Positions 20,171-35,257 are shown, counted from the stretch's first letter. The stretch: 64,000 nucleotides of DNA from Burkholderia thailandensis E264 (GCF_000012365.1 NC_007651.1:3745202-3809201), one strand, 5' to 3'. Numbers and translations are program-made. The notes: generated by a model not told the origin, from the sequence alone.

Positions 20171-20965
20171 ATGAAAATGAAGATCACATTGCTCGCGCTC
20201 GCCTGCTGCGCGGGCTTCGCCCATGCGCAAGCCGCGCGCGAGCACGCCGCGCCCGCCATGCCCGCGTCGCGGCTCGACGACGTGCTCGCGCGAGGCACGC
20301 TGCGCGTCTGCACGACGGGCGACTACAAGCCGTACACGTACCGGCGCGAGGACGGCGCGTTCGAAGGCATCGACATCGACATGGCGGCGTCGCTCGCGAA
20401 ATCGCTCGGCGTGAAAACGGCGTTCGTGAAGACGACGTGGCCGACGCTCACCGACGATTTCGTCGCGAAATGCGACATCGCGGTGGGCGGCATCTCGACG
20501 ACGCTCGAGCGACAAAAGCACGTGTTCTTCACGCAGCCGTACGTCACCGACGGCAAAACGCCGATCGTGCGCTGCGCGGATGTCGAGCGCTATCAGACGA
20601 TCGCGCAGATCGACCAGCCGCAAACGCGCGTGATCGCGAATCCGGGCGGCACGAACGAGCGTTTCGCGAAGCAGCATTTCACCCACGCTAGGATCACCGT
20701 ATTCCCGGATAACGTGACGATCTTCAAGCAGATTCTCGCGGGAAATGCCGACGTGATGGTCACGGACGCGTCCGAGACGCTGCTGCAGCAAAAGCTGAAT
20801 CCCGGCCTTTGCTCGGTGCATCCGGACAAGCCGTTCCAGTTCGGCGAGAAGGCATACATGGTGCCGCGCGGCGACGTCGTGTTCCAGCAATACGTCGACC
20901 AGTGGCTGCACCTCGCGCGCGAGACGGGCGAGCTTCAGGCGATCTCGGACAAGTGGCTCAAATAG
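20171..20965 (+). CDS. pheC: PheC-like periplasmic cyclohexadienyl dehydratase / family 3 binding protein
   Basis: Secreted protein of 264 residues with a signal peptide ([19 protein letters not shown]). The fold is that of amino-acid binding proteins, but [56 protein letters not shown] and [23 protein letters not shown] closely follow the Pseudomonas cyclohexadienyl dehydratase PheC, which converts prephenate and arogenate to phenylpyruvate and phenylalanine in the periplasm. The start has GAGGAGA eight bases upstream. It is monocistronic; the next gene downstream is a broken remnant on the other strand. An alternative is a pure binding protein without catalysis, because the families are hard to separate by eye. 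Confidence 0.8.
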   Translation: MKMKITLLALACCAGFAHAQAAREHAAPAMPASRLDDVLARGTLRVCTTGDYKPYTYRREDGAFEGIDIDMAASLAKSLGVKTAFVKTTWPTLTDDFVAKCDIAVGGISTTLERQKHVFFTQPYVTDGKTPIVRCADVERYQTIAQIDQPQTRVIANPGGTNERFAKQHFTHARITVFPDNVTIFKQILAGNADVMVTDASETLLQQKLNPGLCSVHPDKPFQFGEKAYMVPRGDVVFQQYVDQWLHLARETGELQAISDKWLK

Positions 20966-21043
20966 CGTAGCGACGGCCGAGCGGCGCGTGTGCGCCGCTG
21001 CGAAGCTGCGCCGCAGCATGCGCCGTGCACGGGCGAGCAGCGG

Positions 21044-21196
21044 ATCGACGGGTACGATCCGATAACCGTTTTGCCGCAGGTAGGCAGCGACTTCATAACT
21101 GGGCCGATAAGATTTATCCGAAAGGCCGACTACCTCGATTACCCGATCGAGTTTCAAAATCTTTCTCGGAATTTCGTCAGTCGAGATCGCGGTCAT
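21044..21196 (-). pseudogene. N-terminal remnant of a CoA-binding (YccU-like) domain protein
   Basis: From the ATG at 21196 about 51 residues match the start of small CoA-binding Rossmann proteins: VIEVVGLSDKSYRPSYEVAA, then YLRQNGYRIVPVDP. Members normally have about 140 residues with a second half that is not present; after residue 51 the frame changes to Arg-rich sequence antisense to the PheC-like gene. The break lies about 80 bp from the pheC stop, as if a deletion or insertion removed the 3' two-thirds. It is not expected to be functional. Confidence 0.75.
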
Positions 21197-21419
21197 TTCA
21201 ATGCATGTTTGATGGGGCCCGATAGCCTCACCAGCTGGGTCAGGCCCATCGTAAAAGGGGCCTGGGCGCGCTCGAAAATGCCACTTTTCAATACGGTAAA
21301 AATGACTTTGTGCGTTTCTTTAAAAACAGTAAGAAATCCCGCAAAGCCTTATCCGGCGAGGGTTACAACCTGAAACACTTTGTTACCGCGAGGGTGGGGT
21401 AATTCGCCCAAAATGCCTC

Positions 21420-21563
21420 TCACGGTTTCAACACGGATGCGGTCTCGTGTGCGGCGTGTGAGCGGACACAAGCACGAATGACGGGCCCGTCGGTCTCGTA
21501 CCGAATCCCTTCGCAGGGGCATCCTTGTTGGAGTCGTCGTCGGCCCACGCCGATGCGTTCCAT
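21420..21563 (-). CDS. Candidate 47-residue protein of unknown function
   Basis: Minus-strand frame beginning MERIGVGRRRLQQGCPCEGI, with GAGGAG seven bases before its ATG, a better ribosome-binding site than many annotated genes here. It carries a CPC motif and a third cysteine (C32). No family is recognised and its codon use cannot be judged over so few codons. It starts 93 bp after the stop of the acyl-CoA ligase gene in the same direction and could be read from that transcript, although a plus-strand terminator hairpin lies between them. A non-coding explanation for the region is equally possible. Confidence 0.35.
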   Translation of the reverse strand: MERIGVGRRRLQQGCPCEGIRYETDGPVIRACVRSHAAHETASVLKP

Positions 21564-21603
21564 CTTTGGTCTCCTCGCGCTAACCCCGTAGCGTGTGGTT
21601 TTT

Positions 21604-21630
21604 AGCGGGCTCATCAGCCCGCTTTTTTTC
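21604..21630 (+). terminator. Orphan plus-strand rho-independent terminator
   Basis: AGCGGGCT (21604-21611), loop CATC, AGCCCGCT (21616-21623), then a run of T residues. The T-run follows the stem only on the plus strand, yet the nearest plus-strand gene (pheC-like) ended 640 bp earlier, so a separate plus-strand transcript is implied. Confidence 0.85.
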
Positions 21631-21655
21631 GTCCATCGAAAACGTGCGCGACGCC

Positions 21656-23386
21656 TCAAGCCGTCTTCTGCACGCTCAATCCAAGTTCGTCGATCATCCG
21701 TTCGCGCATCACGAACTTCTGCACCTTCCCCGTCACGGTCATCGGCAATTCGTCGACGAAGCGCACGTAGCGCGGCACCTTGTAGTGTGCGATCTGGCCG
21801 CGGCAGAACTCGCGCAGCTCGTCGTCCGTCATCGTCTCGCCCGCGCGCAGCACGATCCACGCACACACTTCCTCGCCGTACTTCGGATCGGGAACGCCGA
21901 ACACCTGCACGCTCTGAATCTTCGGGTGCCGAAACAGGAACTCCTCGATCTCGCGCGGATAGACATTCTCGCCGCCGCGAATCAGCATGTCCTTCAAGCG
22001 CCCGACGATGTTGCAGAAACCCTCTTCGTCGAGCGTCGCCAAGTCGCCCGTGCGCATCCAGCCGTCGACAACCGCCTCGCGCGTTCTCGCCTCATCGTCC
22101 CAATAGCCGAGCATCACCGAATAGCCGCGCGTGCACAGCTCGCCAGTCTCGCCGACGGGCACGATCGCGCCCGTCGCGTCGACGATCTTCGCCTCCAGGT
22201 GCGGCTGGATTCGGCCGACCGTCGTCGTGCGCTTCTCGAGCGAATCCGTCGTCGAGCTCTGGAACGAGACGGGGCTCGTCTCCGTCATCCCGTAAGCGAT
22301 CGTCACCTCGGACATGTGCATCTTCGCGACGACCCGCTTCATCGTCTCGATCGGGCACGGCGAGCCGGCCATGATGCCCGTGCGCAGCGTGCTCAGGTCG
22401 AAGCGGTCGAAATCCGGATGATCGAGCTCGGCGATGAACATCGTCGGCACGCCCTGCAGCGCGGTGCAGCGCTCGTCGGACACCGCCGCGAGCGTCGCGC
22501 CCGGCTCGAAGGCCTCGCCGGGAAACACCATCTTCGCCCCCACCGAAACGCACGCGAGCACCGACAGCACCATCCCGAAGCAGTGATAGAGCGGCACCGG
22601 GATGCACATCGCGTCGACCTCGGTGAGCCGCATCACGCTCGCGATCGAGCACGCGTTGTTGACGACGTTGTGGTGCGTGAGCGTCGCGCCCTTCGGGCTG
22701 CCGGTCGTGCCGCTCGTGAACTGGATGTTGATCGGATCGCGGCAGTCGAGCGCCGCGCCGATCGCGTCGAGCCGCGCGGGGTCGAGCGCGGCCCGGCCGC
22801 GCGCAAGCACGTCGGCGAAGCTCAGCATGCCTGCCGGCGCCGCGGCGCCCATCGTCACGACCGTGCGCAAGCTGGGCACGCGCGCCGCGTGCAGCATACC
22901 GTCCGCAGGCGTCGTCGCGAGTTCCGGCGCGATCTCGGAGATCATCTCGATGTACGCGGACGTCTTGAAGCGCTCGGCCGCGATCAGCAGCTTGCAGCCG
23001 ACCTTGTTCAGCGCGTATTCGAGCTCGGCAAGCCGGTAGGCGGGGTTGACGTTGACGAGTACCGCGCCGATGCGCGCGGTCGCGAATTGCGTCAGCAGCC
23101 ATTCGGCGCGATTCGGCGACCAGATGCCCACCCGATCGCCACGCGCGACGCCGAGCTCGATCAGCGCGGTCGCGAGCACGTCGACTTCGTCCGCGAATTC
23201 GCGCCACGTCCATCGAACGCCCTGCTCGCGGAATACGACCGCCGCACGGTCGGGAAAGCGCGCGACCGTATCGAGCAGAAACCGCCCGATCGTCGCTTCG
23301 CTCAGTGGGACATCCGCCGGGCCGCGTACGTACGAGAGCCCGCGCTGCGGCGCGATCAGCGCGCCGACGCCTGAATCTGCTGCCAT
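21656..23386 (-). CDS. Acyl-CoA synthetase (AMP-forming), FadD-like
   Basis: ANL-superfamily ligase of 576 residues that activates a fatty or other carboxylic acid to an acyl-CoA. Visible motifs are the P-loop [65 protein letters not shown] and the catalytic lysine in [13 protein letters not shown]. The N-terminal [17 protein letters not shown] is typical of the medium/long-chain synthetases found downstream of the atp operon in beta-proteobacteria. It is read in the same direction as atpC but is separated from it by a terminator and 219 bp, so it has its own promoter. Substrate length is uncertain. Confidence 0.92.
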   Translation of the reverse strand: MAADSGVGALIAPQRGLSYVRGPADVPLSEATIGRFLLDTVARFPDRAAVVFREQGVRWTWREFADEVDVLATALIELGVARGDRVGIWSPNRAEWLLTQFATARIGAVLVNVNPAYRLAELEYALNKVGCKLLIAAERFKTSAYIEMISEIAPELATTPADGMLHAARVPSLRTVVTMGAAAPAGMLSFADVLARGRAALDPARLDAIGAALDCRDPINIQFTSGTTGSPKGATLTHHNVVNNACSIASVMRLTEVDAMCIPVPLYHCFGMVLSVLACVSVGAKMVFPGEAFEPGATLAAVSDERCTALQGVPTMFIAELDHPDFDRFDLSTLRTGIMAGSPCPIETMKRVVAKMHMSEVTIAYGMTETSPVSFQSSTTDSLEKRTTTVGRIQPHLEAKIVDATGAIVPVGETGELCTRGYSVMLGYWDDEARTREAVVDGWMRTGDLATLDEEGFCNIVGRLKDMLIRGGENVYPREIEEFLFRHPKIQSVQVFGVPDPKYGEEVCAWIVLRAGETMTDDELREFCRGQIAHYKVPRYVRFVDELPMTVTGKVQKFVMRERMIDELGLSVQKTA

Positions 23387-23512
23387 GAGAGTGTCTCCGC
23401 CACTGGAACGTTCTGTGAACGTTGCGTCGTTTTGAATGTGTTTCTGTAAATTATTCTGCCATCCGCTTACGACACTCTGACATCAAGTGTTACCCGCAAT
23501 GCGGACACGCCG

Positions 23513-23547
23513 GAGAAAACGAAAAGGGCAGCCCGAGGGCTGCCCTT
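23513..23547 (-). terminator. Rho-independent terminator of the atp operon
   Basis: Perfect 11-bp stem AAGGGCAGCCC (23524-23534) and its complement (23537-23547) with a two-base loop, followed on the minus strand by a T-rich tail; 59 bp after the atpC stop. Confidence 0.92.
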
Positions 23548-23605
23548 CCGATGCGATCGCGATGCAGGACGTGAGCCGGACGCGTGCTGCGGGCACGCGA
23601 ACGCG

Positions 23606-24031
23606 TCAGTGCCTGCCGCGGATCTTCGCGAGACGCTGGATCGCTTCGAGCTGCGCCATTGCGGTCGCGAGTTCCGACTGCGCCTTCGCGAGATCGATGT
23701 CCGACTTCGCGTTCTGCAGCGTTTCTTCTGCGCGCTTTCTCGCTTCCTCGGCCTTCGCCGCGTCGAGATCCTTACCGCGAATCGCGGTGTCGGCGAGCAC
23801 CGTCACGGCGCCCGGCTGCACTTCGAGAATGCCGCCTGCGACGAACACGAACTCTTCATCGCCGCTTTCGGCTTCGATGCGCACCGCCCCCGGACGAATC
23901 CGCGTGATGAGCGGGGTGTGGCCGGGCAGGATGCCCAGTTCACCGGCTTCGCCCGGCAGCGCGACGAACTTCGCCAGGCCGGAGAAGATTTGTTCTTCGG
24001 CGCTGACGACGTCTACTTTGATGGTTGCCAT
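23606..24031 (-). CDS. atpC: F1Fo ATP synthase epsilon subunit
   Basis: Central-stalk subunit of F1 that links gamma to the c-ring and inhibits ATP hydrolysis. The 141 residues show the N-terminal beta sandwich ([48 protein letters not shown]) and the C-terminal helical hairpin (about 90-135, [15 protein letters not shown]). It is the last gene of the operon, and unusually is separated from atpD by 384 bp filled with a hairpin repeat array. A ribosome-binding site is weak (CAGGAGT). The repeat-rich gap may lower epsilon expression relative to beta. Confidence 0.98.
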   Translation of the reverse strand: MATIKVDVVSAEEQIFSGLAKFVALPGEAGELGILPGHTPLITRIRPGAVRIEAESGDEEFVFVAGGILEVQPGAVTVLADTAIRGKDLDAAKAEEARKRAEETLQNAKSDIDLAKAQSELATAMAQLEAIQRLAKIRGRH

Positions 24032-24041
24032 ATCGACTCCT

Positions 24042-24317
24042 GTCGATCGGAGTTAGCGCTTTAGCGCTTACTCCGATCCCATGCCGTGGTTGGCCGAAGT
24101 TAGCGCTTCAGCGCTTACTCCGGCCCCGCGGCGGTCGATCGGAGTTAGCGCCTTAGCGCTTACTCCGATCCCATGCCGTGGTTGGCCGAAGTTAGCGCTT
24201 CAGCGCTTACTCCGGCCCCGCGGCGGTCGATCGGAGTTAGCGCCTTAGCGCTTACTCCGATCCCATGCCATGGTTGACCAGGGTTAGCGCTTCAACGCCC
24301 ACTCCGATCCCATGCAG
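24042..24317. repeat. 92-bp tandem repeat of paired hairpins between atpD and atpC
   Basis: Three consecutive 92-bp units begin with GTCGATCGGAGTTAGCG at 24042, 24134 and 24226; the first two are nearly identical and the third diverges in its second half. Each unit carries two stem-loops built on GTTAGCGC..GCGCTTAC: one flanked by CGGAGT/ACTCCG, the next by GGCCGAAG/CTCCGGCC. The result is six hairpins in alternating order inside the operon transcript. No coding capacity or CRISPR-like spacer diversity is seen. Confidence 0.93.
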
Positions 24318-24415
24318 GCACGGTTGAGCGTATTACGTGAGCGCCGTGTCACCTATCACGCGGTGGATAGGATCAACACCGTTTCACACGGCGCCCGCTG
24401 CGTTACACCCGGCCG

Positions 24416-26765
<2,350 letters not shown>

Positions 26766-26836
26766 TGCTTGCTCCTTGACCGAAGCGGCGCGGGCGCTTT
26801 ACGCGGCCCGCGCCGCTTCAAGGTGTCCCTCGCGGA

Positions 26837-28378
<1,542 letters not shown>

Positions 28379-28424
28379 TATTCGCTCCTGATTTTCAATT
28401 CTGTTGCGTGCCGGCTGCGCTCGC

Positions 28425-28964
28425 TCAAGCGGTCAGCGCCGCCTGCATGCCGGCGAGCCGCGCGCGGACCGAGGTATCGAGCACTTCGTCGCCCACCGTC
28501 ACGCGCACGCCGCCGATCAGCGACGAATCGACTTCGACCGCCGGCTTCAGCTTGCGCTTGAACTTGCGCTCGAGGCTCGTGACGAGCTCCGCGAGCTGCG
28601 CGCCTTCGAGCGGGAACGCGCTGACGATCTGCACGTCTGCCGCGCCTTCGCGCGCGTTCTTCAGCGCTTCGAACTGCACGGCGATTTCCGGCAACAGCGC
28701 GATACGATGATTGTCGACCAGCATCTGCACGAAGTTCTTCGCTTGCGCGCCGCTCGCGAGCGGCGACTTCAGCGTGGCGAGCAGCAACTCGGCCACCTGC
28801 GCGCGGCTCACTTTTGGGCTCGACGCGACGGACAGCACTTCGGGCAGTTGCGCAACCTGAGCCAGCTCTTGCACGAGCGTGGACCAGGCGGAGATGTCAC
28901 CCCCCTCGGCCACGCGGAACAGCGCTTCTGCGTAAGGGCGGGCGATGGTTGCAAGTTCGGCCAT
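28425..28964 (-). CDS. atpH: F1Fo ATP synthase delta subunit
   Basis: Peripheral-stalk subunit (OSCP-like) that joins F1 alpha to the b subunits, 179 residues. Family signals are [13 protein letters not shown] at the N-terminus, the six-helix domain to about residue 105, and the C-terminal [35 protein letters not shown] segment. The start lies two bases after the atpF stop, indicating translational coupling. Confidence 0.98.
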   Translation of the reverse strand: MAELATIARPYAEALFRVAEGGDISAWSTLVQELAQVAQLPEVLSVASSPKVSRAQVAELLLATLKSPLASGAQAKNFVQMLVDNHRIALLPEIAVQFEALKNAREGAADVQIVSAFPLEGAQLAELVTSLERKFKRKLKPAVEVDSSLIGGVRVTVGDEVLDTSVRARLAGMQAALTA

Positions 28965-28966
28965 GA

Positions 28967-29437
28967 TCAGAGCTCGGCTTTCAGTTGATTCAGCAGTTCG
29001 GCGTGGGCCGTTTGATCGACTTCGCGCTTCAGGATCTGCTCGGCACCCTTCACGGCGAGCGCGGCGACTTCGCCGCGCAGCGTTTCGCGCGCCTTCACGA
29101 TTTGCTGTTCCGCTTCCGCCTTCGCCTGAGCGATGATGCGAGCGGCTTCAGCCTGAGCGTTGGTCTTGATTTCGTCGGCGACCGCCAGTGCACGCTTTTC
29201 GGCGTCGGCGATGCGTTGCTGGCCGTCGTTGCGGGCCTGCGCGAGTTCCTGGTCGACGCGCTTGTGCGCTGCTTCGAGTTCCGCCTTGCCCTTTTCCGCG
29301 GCGGCGAGGCCGTCGGCGATCTTCTTCGAGCGCTCGTCGAGGGCGTTGATCAACGGCGGCCACACGAACTTCATCGTGAACCACGCGAGGACCAGGAACA
29401 CGACCATTTGCGCAAACAATGTTGCGTTGAGATTCAC
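28967..29437 (-). CDS. atpF: F1Fo ATP synthase b subunit
   Basis: Membrane-anchored peripheral-stalk subunit, 156 residues. [20 protein letters not shown] is the single membrane anchor, followed by [20 protein letters not shown] and a long right-handed coiled coil rich in Ala, Glu, Lys and Gln (about residues 40-135). The C-terminal [20 protein letters not shown] binds delta. AAGGAAA precedes the ATG. Spacing to atpE is 127 bp. Confidence 0.98.
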
Positions 29438-29564
29438 GGTGTTTCCTTATCTGCTATTCCGGAAAAATGAAACGGTAAGGCGCTCATCGAGTTGCATTCG
29501 ATCAGCGCCCAGTCTCCGTTCCGCCCTGCCCCGGCTCACGCCGGGCGCATATTTCCGAGGAACC

Positions 29565-31405
<1,841 letters not shown>

Positions 31406-31435
31406 CGCAGTTAATTCCGCTCAATCCCTGTTCGG

Positions 31436-31463
31436 CCCTAAAGCTTTCCGAAAGCTTTCAGGG
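31436..31463 (-). promoter_or_regulatory. Stem-loop in the atp operon leader
   Basis: CCCTAAAGCTTTC (31436-31448) pairs with GAAAGCTTT-C-AGGG (31450-31463), leaving one bulged base, about 30 bp before the atpI start. No T-run follows on the minus strand. Could be an mRNA stability element or protein-binding dyad. Confidence 0.6.
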
Positions 31464-31675
31464 GTGCCTAGCTAACAAATCCGGGCGATTGTAAGCGATA
31501 GTTGCAGGCGGTTCAAGGCTTTAGACGCGACAAAAATCCGTATGAAACGGCGCTTCATGATGCGAAAAGTTCGTGAATTTTTAGCGCTCGATGACAGTTG
31601 TAAGGTATGTATTTTCGATCAATCGAACCGCGTGAAACGCCTCTTGTCCTGCCCCGTTCCGGTGCGCGCCGCTGC

Positions 31676-32809
31676 TCAAAAATAATGCAGCAGCAACGCG
31701 CCGAGCACGGCGCTCGCGATGCCGAACGGAATGCTCACGAGATGGAACGGCAACCACATCCCTCGCGTCCGGGACAGCCGGATCGCAATCAGGTTGGCGA
31801 GCGAGCCGATCGCGATGCCGAACCCGCCGACGCTCACGCCGAACGCGAGCGCGCGCCAGTCGCGCGTGAACTCCGACAGCAGAATCGCGGCCGGCACGTT
31901 GCTGATCGCCTGCGACAACAGCGCACCCGCCGCATATGCGCGCAGCGGCGTATCGAGACCGATGTCGGCGATCGTCCGGTGGACAGCCGGCAGCAATGCC
32001 GCGCTGCGCAGCACGATGAACATCAGCACGAAGATCAGCAGCAGGAGCCAGTCGATCTTCAGCACCGCGTCGCGCCGCACGATCAGAAAGATCGCCGCGA
32101 CCGCGAGCACGCCGGCCAGCGCATGATGCGCGTCCGCGAGCAGCACGAAGCCCGCGAACATCGCGACCGTCGCGAACGCGTGCGCGCGATCGACCGGCCG
32201 CTCGGCGTGGTCCTTCGACAAATCGAGCGGACGGCCGTCGAACGCAATCGCGGTCATCGCGAGCAGCAGCGCCATCAGCACGAGTGCGAGCGGCCCGAGC
32301 GCGATCACGAAGCGGCCGAATGAGATGCCGCTCAACTGCCACAGAAACAGATTTTGCGGATTGCCGAGCGGAGTTGCGATCGCGCCCGCGTTCACGGCGA
32401 GTGCGATGTAGATCACGAGGCGCTTGAACGGCAACGGCGTCAGCTCGCGCAGCGACAGCACGAGCGGAATCACGACGAAGAGCGCCACGTCGTTCGTGAG
32501 CCACACGGACAACGACGCGGCGAACACGACGAGCAGCGCGGCAAGCGCACGCTCGGACCGCACGCGATGGACTATCCGGTGCGCGAGCCACATCAGGAAG
32601 CCCGACAGCTCGAGCGCCTTCGTCAGCATCAGCAGGCCGGCGAGCGTCGCGACGGTCTGCCAGTCGACGAGCCGCACGAGCGCGCCCGCCGATTGCGGAC
32701 GAACGAGCTGCAGCGCAATCAGCGCCGCGACGAGAATCGAGAGAACCGGCTCATGCCGGACGAACGCAATGATCCGCGCAGTCGCGCGACCGACAACCGA
32801 ATTCGACAC
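31676..32809 (-). CDS. ArsB/NhaD-like (ion transporter superfamily) anion permease
   Basis: Polytopic inner-membrane transporter of 377 residues with about ten to eleven hydrophobic segments. WLTNDVALFVVIPLVLSL (about 107-124), then NAGAIATPLGNPQNLFLW, match the repeated hairpin motif of the ArsB/CitMHS/SLC13-like superfamily; the second half repeats it with SQAISNVPAAILLSEF. Arsenite, carboxylates or other anions are possible substrates; nothing adjacent suggests arsenic resistance. The start is six bases past the parB stop on the same strand, so it is probably the last gene of the mnmG-rsmG-parA-parB unit. Confidence 0.85.
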   Translation of the reverse strand: MSNSVVGRATARIIAFVRHEPVLSILVAALIALQLVRPQSAGALVRLVDWQTVATLAGLLMLTKALELSGFLMWLAHRIVHRVRSERALAALLVVFAASLSVWLTNDVALFVVIPLVLSLRELTPLPFKRLVIYIALAVNAGAIATPLGNPQNLFLWQLSGISFGRFVIALGPLALVLMALLLAMTAIAFDGRPLDLSKDHAERPVDRAHAFATVAMFAGFVLLADAHHALAGVLAVAAIFLIVRRDAVLKIDWLLLLIFVLMFIVLRSAALLPAVHRTIADIGLDTPLRAYAAGALLSQAISNVPAAILLSEFTRDWRALAFGVSVGGFGIAIGSLANLIAIRLSRTRGMWLPFHLVSIPFGIASAVLGALLLHYF

Positions 32810-32815
32810 GTTGCG

Positions 32816-33703
32816 TTACGCGGCGACATTGCCGCGCAGTCGCGCGAGGATGCCTTCGAGCGCGTCGAGGTCGCCGAAATCGATCGTCAACTGGCCCCGC
32901 CCGCGGCGACCAACCTTGATCTTCACGTTCGACGCGAGCAGATCCGACAGCTCTTCTTCGAGGCGCCGCGTGTCGCGACCGCCGTCGTCCTTCGCGCGCG
33001 CCTTCACCGCAGGCTCTGACTTCGTCGTATGCGTGACGAGCTTTTCCGTCTCGCGCACCGACATCCGCTTGTTGACGACCTGATGCGCGAGCGTGATCTG
33101 CGTCGCCGCATCGACCGCGAGCAGCGCGCGCGCGTGGCCCATGTCGAGATCGCCCGCAAGCAGCATCGTCTGCACGGGCATCGCAAGATTCAGCAGACGC
33201 AGCAGGTTCGACACCGCGCTGCGCGAACGGCCGACCGATTCGGCCGCCTGCTCATGCGTGAAACCGAACTCGTCGAGCAAACGCTGGATGCCATGCGCCT
33301 CTTCGAGCGGGTTCAGATCCTCGCGCTGGATGTTCTCGATCAGCGCCATGGCGGCAGCCGCCTGATCGGATACATCCTTCACCAGCACCGGCACTTCTTC
33401 GAGGCCGGCGAGGCGTGCCGCACGGAAACGGCGCTCGCCCGCGATGATCTCGAATTTGTCTGACGAAATCGGGCGCACGAGGATCGGCTGCATCACCCCC
33501 TGCGCGCGAATGCTCGCGGCGAGTTCCTGCAGGCTGCCCTCGTCCATTCGGGTACGCGGCTGGTACTTGCCCGCCTGCAGCTTGCCGAGCGCGAGCACGT
33601 TCGGCGCACCCTCGATCTTCACTGCTTCAGTGATGTCGGCGCTGCCGCCGAGCAGCGCTTCGAGGCCACGCCCCAAACCCTTCTTCTTCGCTACCGCATT
33701 CAT
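32816..33703 (-). CDS. parB: Chromosome-partitioning CTPase ParB
   Basis: DNA-binding CTPase of 295 residues that loads at parS and spreads along DNA. The N-terminal KKGLGRGLEALLGG contains the ParA-stimulating peptide. The CTP-binding boxes follow (GKYQPRTRMDEGSLQELAAS and AGERRFRAARLAG), then the parS-recognising helix-turn-helix (EQAAESVGRSRSAVSNLLRL). The C-terminal dimerisation domain ends LTIDFGDLDALEGILARL. The ATG at 33703 has GAGGGAAC upstream; an earlier in-frame Met would run into parA. Three parS palindromes lie within 5 kb. Confidence 0.98.
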   Translation of the reverse strand: MNAVAKKKGLGRGLEALLGGSADITEAVKIEGAPNVLALGKLQAGKYQPRTRMDEGSLQELAASIRAQGVMQPILVRPISSDKFEIIAGERRFRAARLAGLEEVPVLVKDVSDQAAAAMALIENIQREDLNPLEEAHGIQRLLDEFGFTHEQAAESVGRSRSAVSNLLRLLNLAMPVQTMLLAGDLDMGHARALLAVDAATQITLAHQVVNKRMSVRETEKLVTHTTKSEPAVKARAKDDGGRDTRRLEEELSDLLASNVKIKVGRRGRGQLTIDFGDLDALEGILARLRGNVAA

Positions 33704-33738
33704 GTTCTGTTCCCTCGATTCTCGTCTGGAAGGCGGGC

Positions 33739-34509
33739 TCAAAGCGCGCGCACCCGCTCGATCATTTCCGCACCGAACTGGATGTACGCCTGCGCGCCGC
33801 GCGAACCGCGATCGAATACGACGCCGGGAAGCCCATAGCTGGGCGCCTCCGCAAGACGCACGTTACGCGGAATCACCGCGTCGAACACCTTGTCGCCGAA
33901 GTGCGCCTTCAATTGGTCGGACACCTGTTGTTGAAGCGTGATCCGCGGATCGAACATCACGCGCAGCAGACCGATCACCTTCAGGTCGCGATTCAGGTTT
34001 GCATGAACCTGCTTGATCGTGTTGACGAGGTCTGACAAGCCCTCGAGCGCGAAGTATTCGCATTGCATCGGGATCACGACACCGTGCGCCGCGCACAGAC
34101 CGTTCAGCGTCAGCAGCGACAGCGCCGGCGGACAATCGATCAGCACGAAATCGTAGTCGTCCGCGACTTTCGCGAGTGCGGCCTTCAACTGGCGCTCGCG
34201 ATTCTCCACGCTCACCAACTCGATTTCCGCGCCGGCGAGCTCGCGGTTCGCCGGCAGCACGTCGTACTTCACCGCCTCGGGACGCACGCGCGCGTCCGCA
34301 ACAGTCACACCGTCGACCAGCACCTCGTAGACCGTCGACTCGCATTCCGCCTTGTCGATACCGCTCCCCATCGTGGCATTGCCCTGCGGGTCCAGATCGA
34401 TCAGCAGCACGCGTTGCTCCTGCGCCGCGAGGCTCGCGGCGAGATTGACCGTCGTCGTCGTCTTGCCGACACCGCCCTTCTGGTTCGCCACGCAGAAGAT
34501 CTTTGCCAT
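33739..34509 (-). CDS. parA: Chromosome-partitioning ATPase ParA
   Basis: Cytoplasmic Walker-type ATPase that binds nucleoid DNA and moves ParB-parS complexes. The 256 residues carry the deviant Walker A motif KGGVGKT (residues 11-17), LLIDLDPQGNATMG (Walker A') and VLIDCPPALSLLTLNGL (Walker B). No N-terminal helix-turn-helix is present, as in chromosomal (type Ib-like Soj) ParAs. The start at MAKIFCVANQ is preferred to an ATG eight codons upstream for lack of homology there. Forms an operon with rsmG and mnmG upstream and parB downstream. Confidence 0.98.
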   Translation of the reverse strand: MAKIFCVANQKGGVGKTTTTVNLAASLAAQEQRVLLIDLDPQGNATMGSGIDKAECESTVYEVLVDGVTVADARVRPEAVKYDVLPANRELAGAEIELVSVENRERQLKAALAKVADDYDFVLIDCPPALSLLTLNGLCAAHGVVIPMQCEYFALEGLSDLVNTIKQVHANLNRDLKVIGLLRVMFDPRITLQQQVSDQLKAHFGDKVFDAVIPRNVRLAEAPSYGLPGVVFDRGSRGAQAYIQFGAEMIERVRAL

Positions 34510-34561
34510 CGTTGGTGTATTCCTTCTCTTCAAATGGTCCGGGCGCCCTGCGGCGCGCCGA

Positions 34562-35257
34562 TTAAATTGCTTCGTCGAGCTCGACTTCGATCAAATGCCG
34601 TTCCGCATCGAGCGACGGGACCGTTAGACGGATCATCTGTTTGACGCGCGCGCCATCGGGCAAGCGACCGATTTCTTCATCGGGACGCACGCCCTTCATC
34701 GCCCAAATCGACCCGCCCGGCGCAACGAGGTGCCGGGCAAGTGTAACGAAGTCCGCCAGATCCGCGAACGCCCGCGATACGATCACGTCGAATTTCCCTT
34801 GAACATCGGCACCAGGACGCAGCGTCTCGACGCGCCCTGTCACGACGGACAGATTGCCGAGCTTCAACTCGGCCTTCGCCTGGTTCTGGAATGCGGATTT
34901 TTTCTGGACGATGTCGTTTAGCGTGACCTGCCAGCCGGGCAGCGCGATCGCGAGCACGATGCCCGGCAAGCCGCCGCCGGAGCCGACGTCCAGCGCCGTC
35001 GCCGCCGCCCCCCGCGCACCGAGATGCGGGACGATCGATAGCGAATCGAGGATATGTTGAATCAGCATCTGCCTCGGGTCACGGATCGCAGTCAGGTTGT
35101 AAACCGCGTTCCACTTGGCGAGCAGCGCGACATAATCGAGCAACGCGCCGCGCTGCGCATCGCTCAACGCGACGCCCAGCGCTTCCGCGCCTTCCGATAG
35201 CAATGCTTGCAGCGTTTCCCGGCTGGCAATCGGGGCTTGACGACGTTGCGCCGTCAT
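34562..35257 (-). CDS. rsmG: 16S rRNA (guanine-527-N7) methyltransferase RsmG
   Basis: SAM-dependent methyltransferase of 231 residues (formerly GidB) that modifies G527 of 16S rRNA; loss gives low-level streptomycin resistance in other bacteria. Motif I reads [17 protein letters not shown], with the characteristic [20 protein letters not shown] before it and [15 protein letters not shown] after it. The start overlaps the mnmG stop in an ATGA, indicating coupled translation. Confidence 0.98.
   Translation of the reverse strand: MTAQRRQAPIASRETLQALLSEGAEALGVALSDAQRGALLDYVALLAKWNAVYNLTAIRDPRQMLIQHILDSLSIVPHLGARGAAATALDVGSGGGLPGIVLAIALPGWQVTLNDIVQKKSAFQNQAKAELKLGNLSVVTGRVETLRPGADVQGKFDVIVSRAFADLADFVTLARHLVAPGGSIWAMKGVRPDEEIGRLPDGARVKQMIRLTVPSLDAERHLIEVELDEAI

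Larger units (their letters stand above)
21197..21655. other. AT-richer intergenic region with RNA-like signals
   Basis: About 460 bp between the truncated CoA-binding gene and the acyl-CoA ligase stop. It is clearly less GC-rich than its neighbours around 21260-21400. It contains a strong plus-strand terminator (21604-21630), a short leader-like frame (21553-21591) and, on the minus strand, a 47-codon frame with a good ribosome-binding site. No known RNA family is recognised. Confidence 0.5.

Noticed and set aside
24042..24317. Possible CRISPR array
   Set aside because: Units are contiguous 92-bp tandem repeats with no distinct spacers, no leader and no cas genes nearby.
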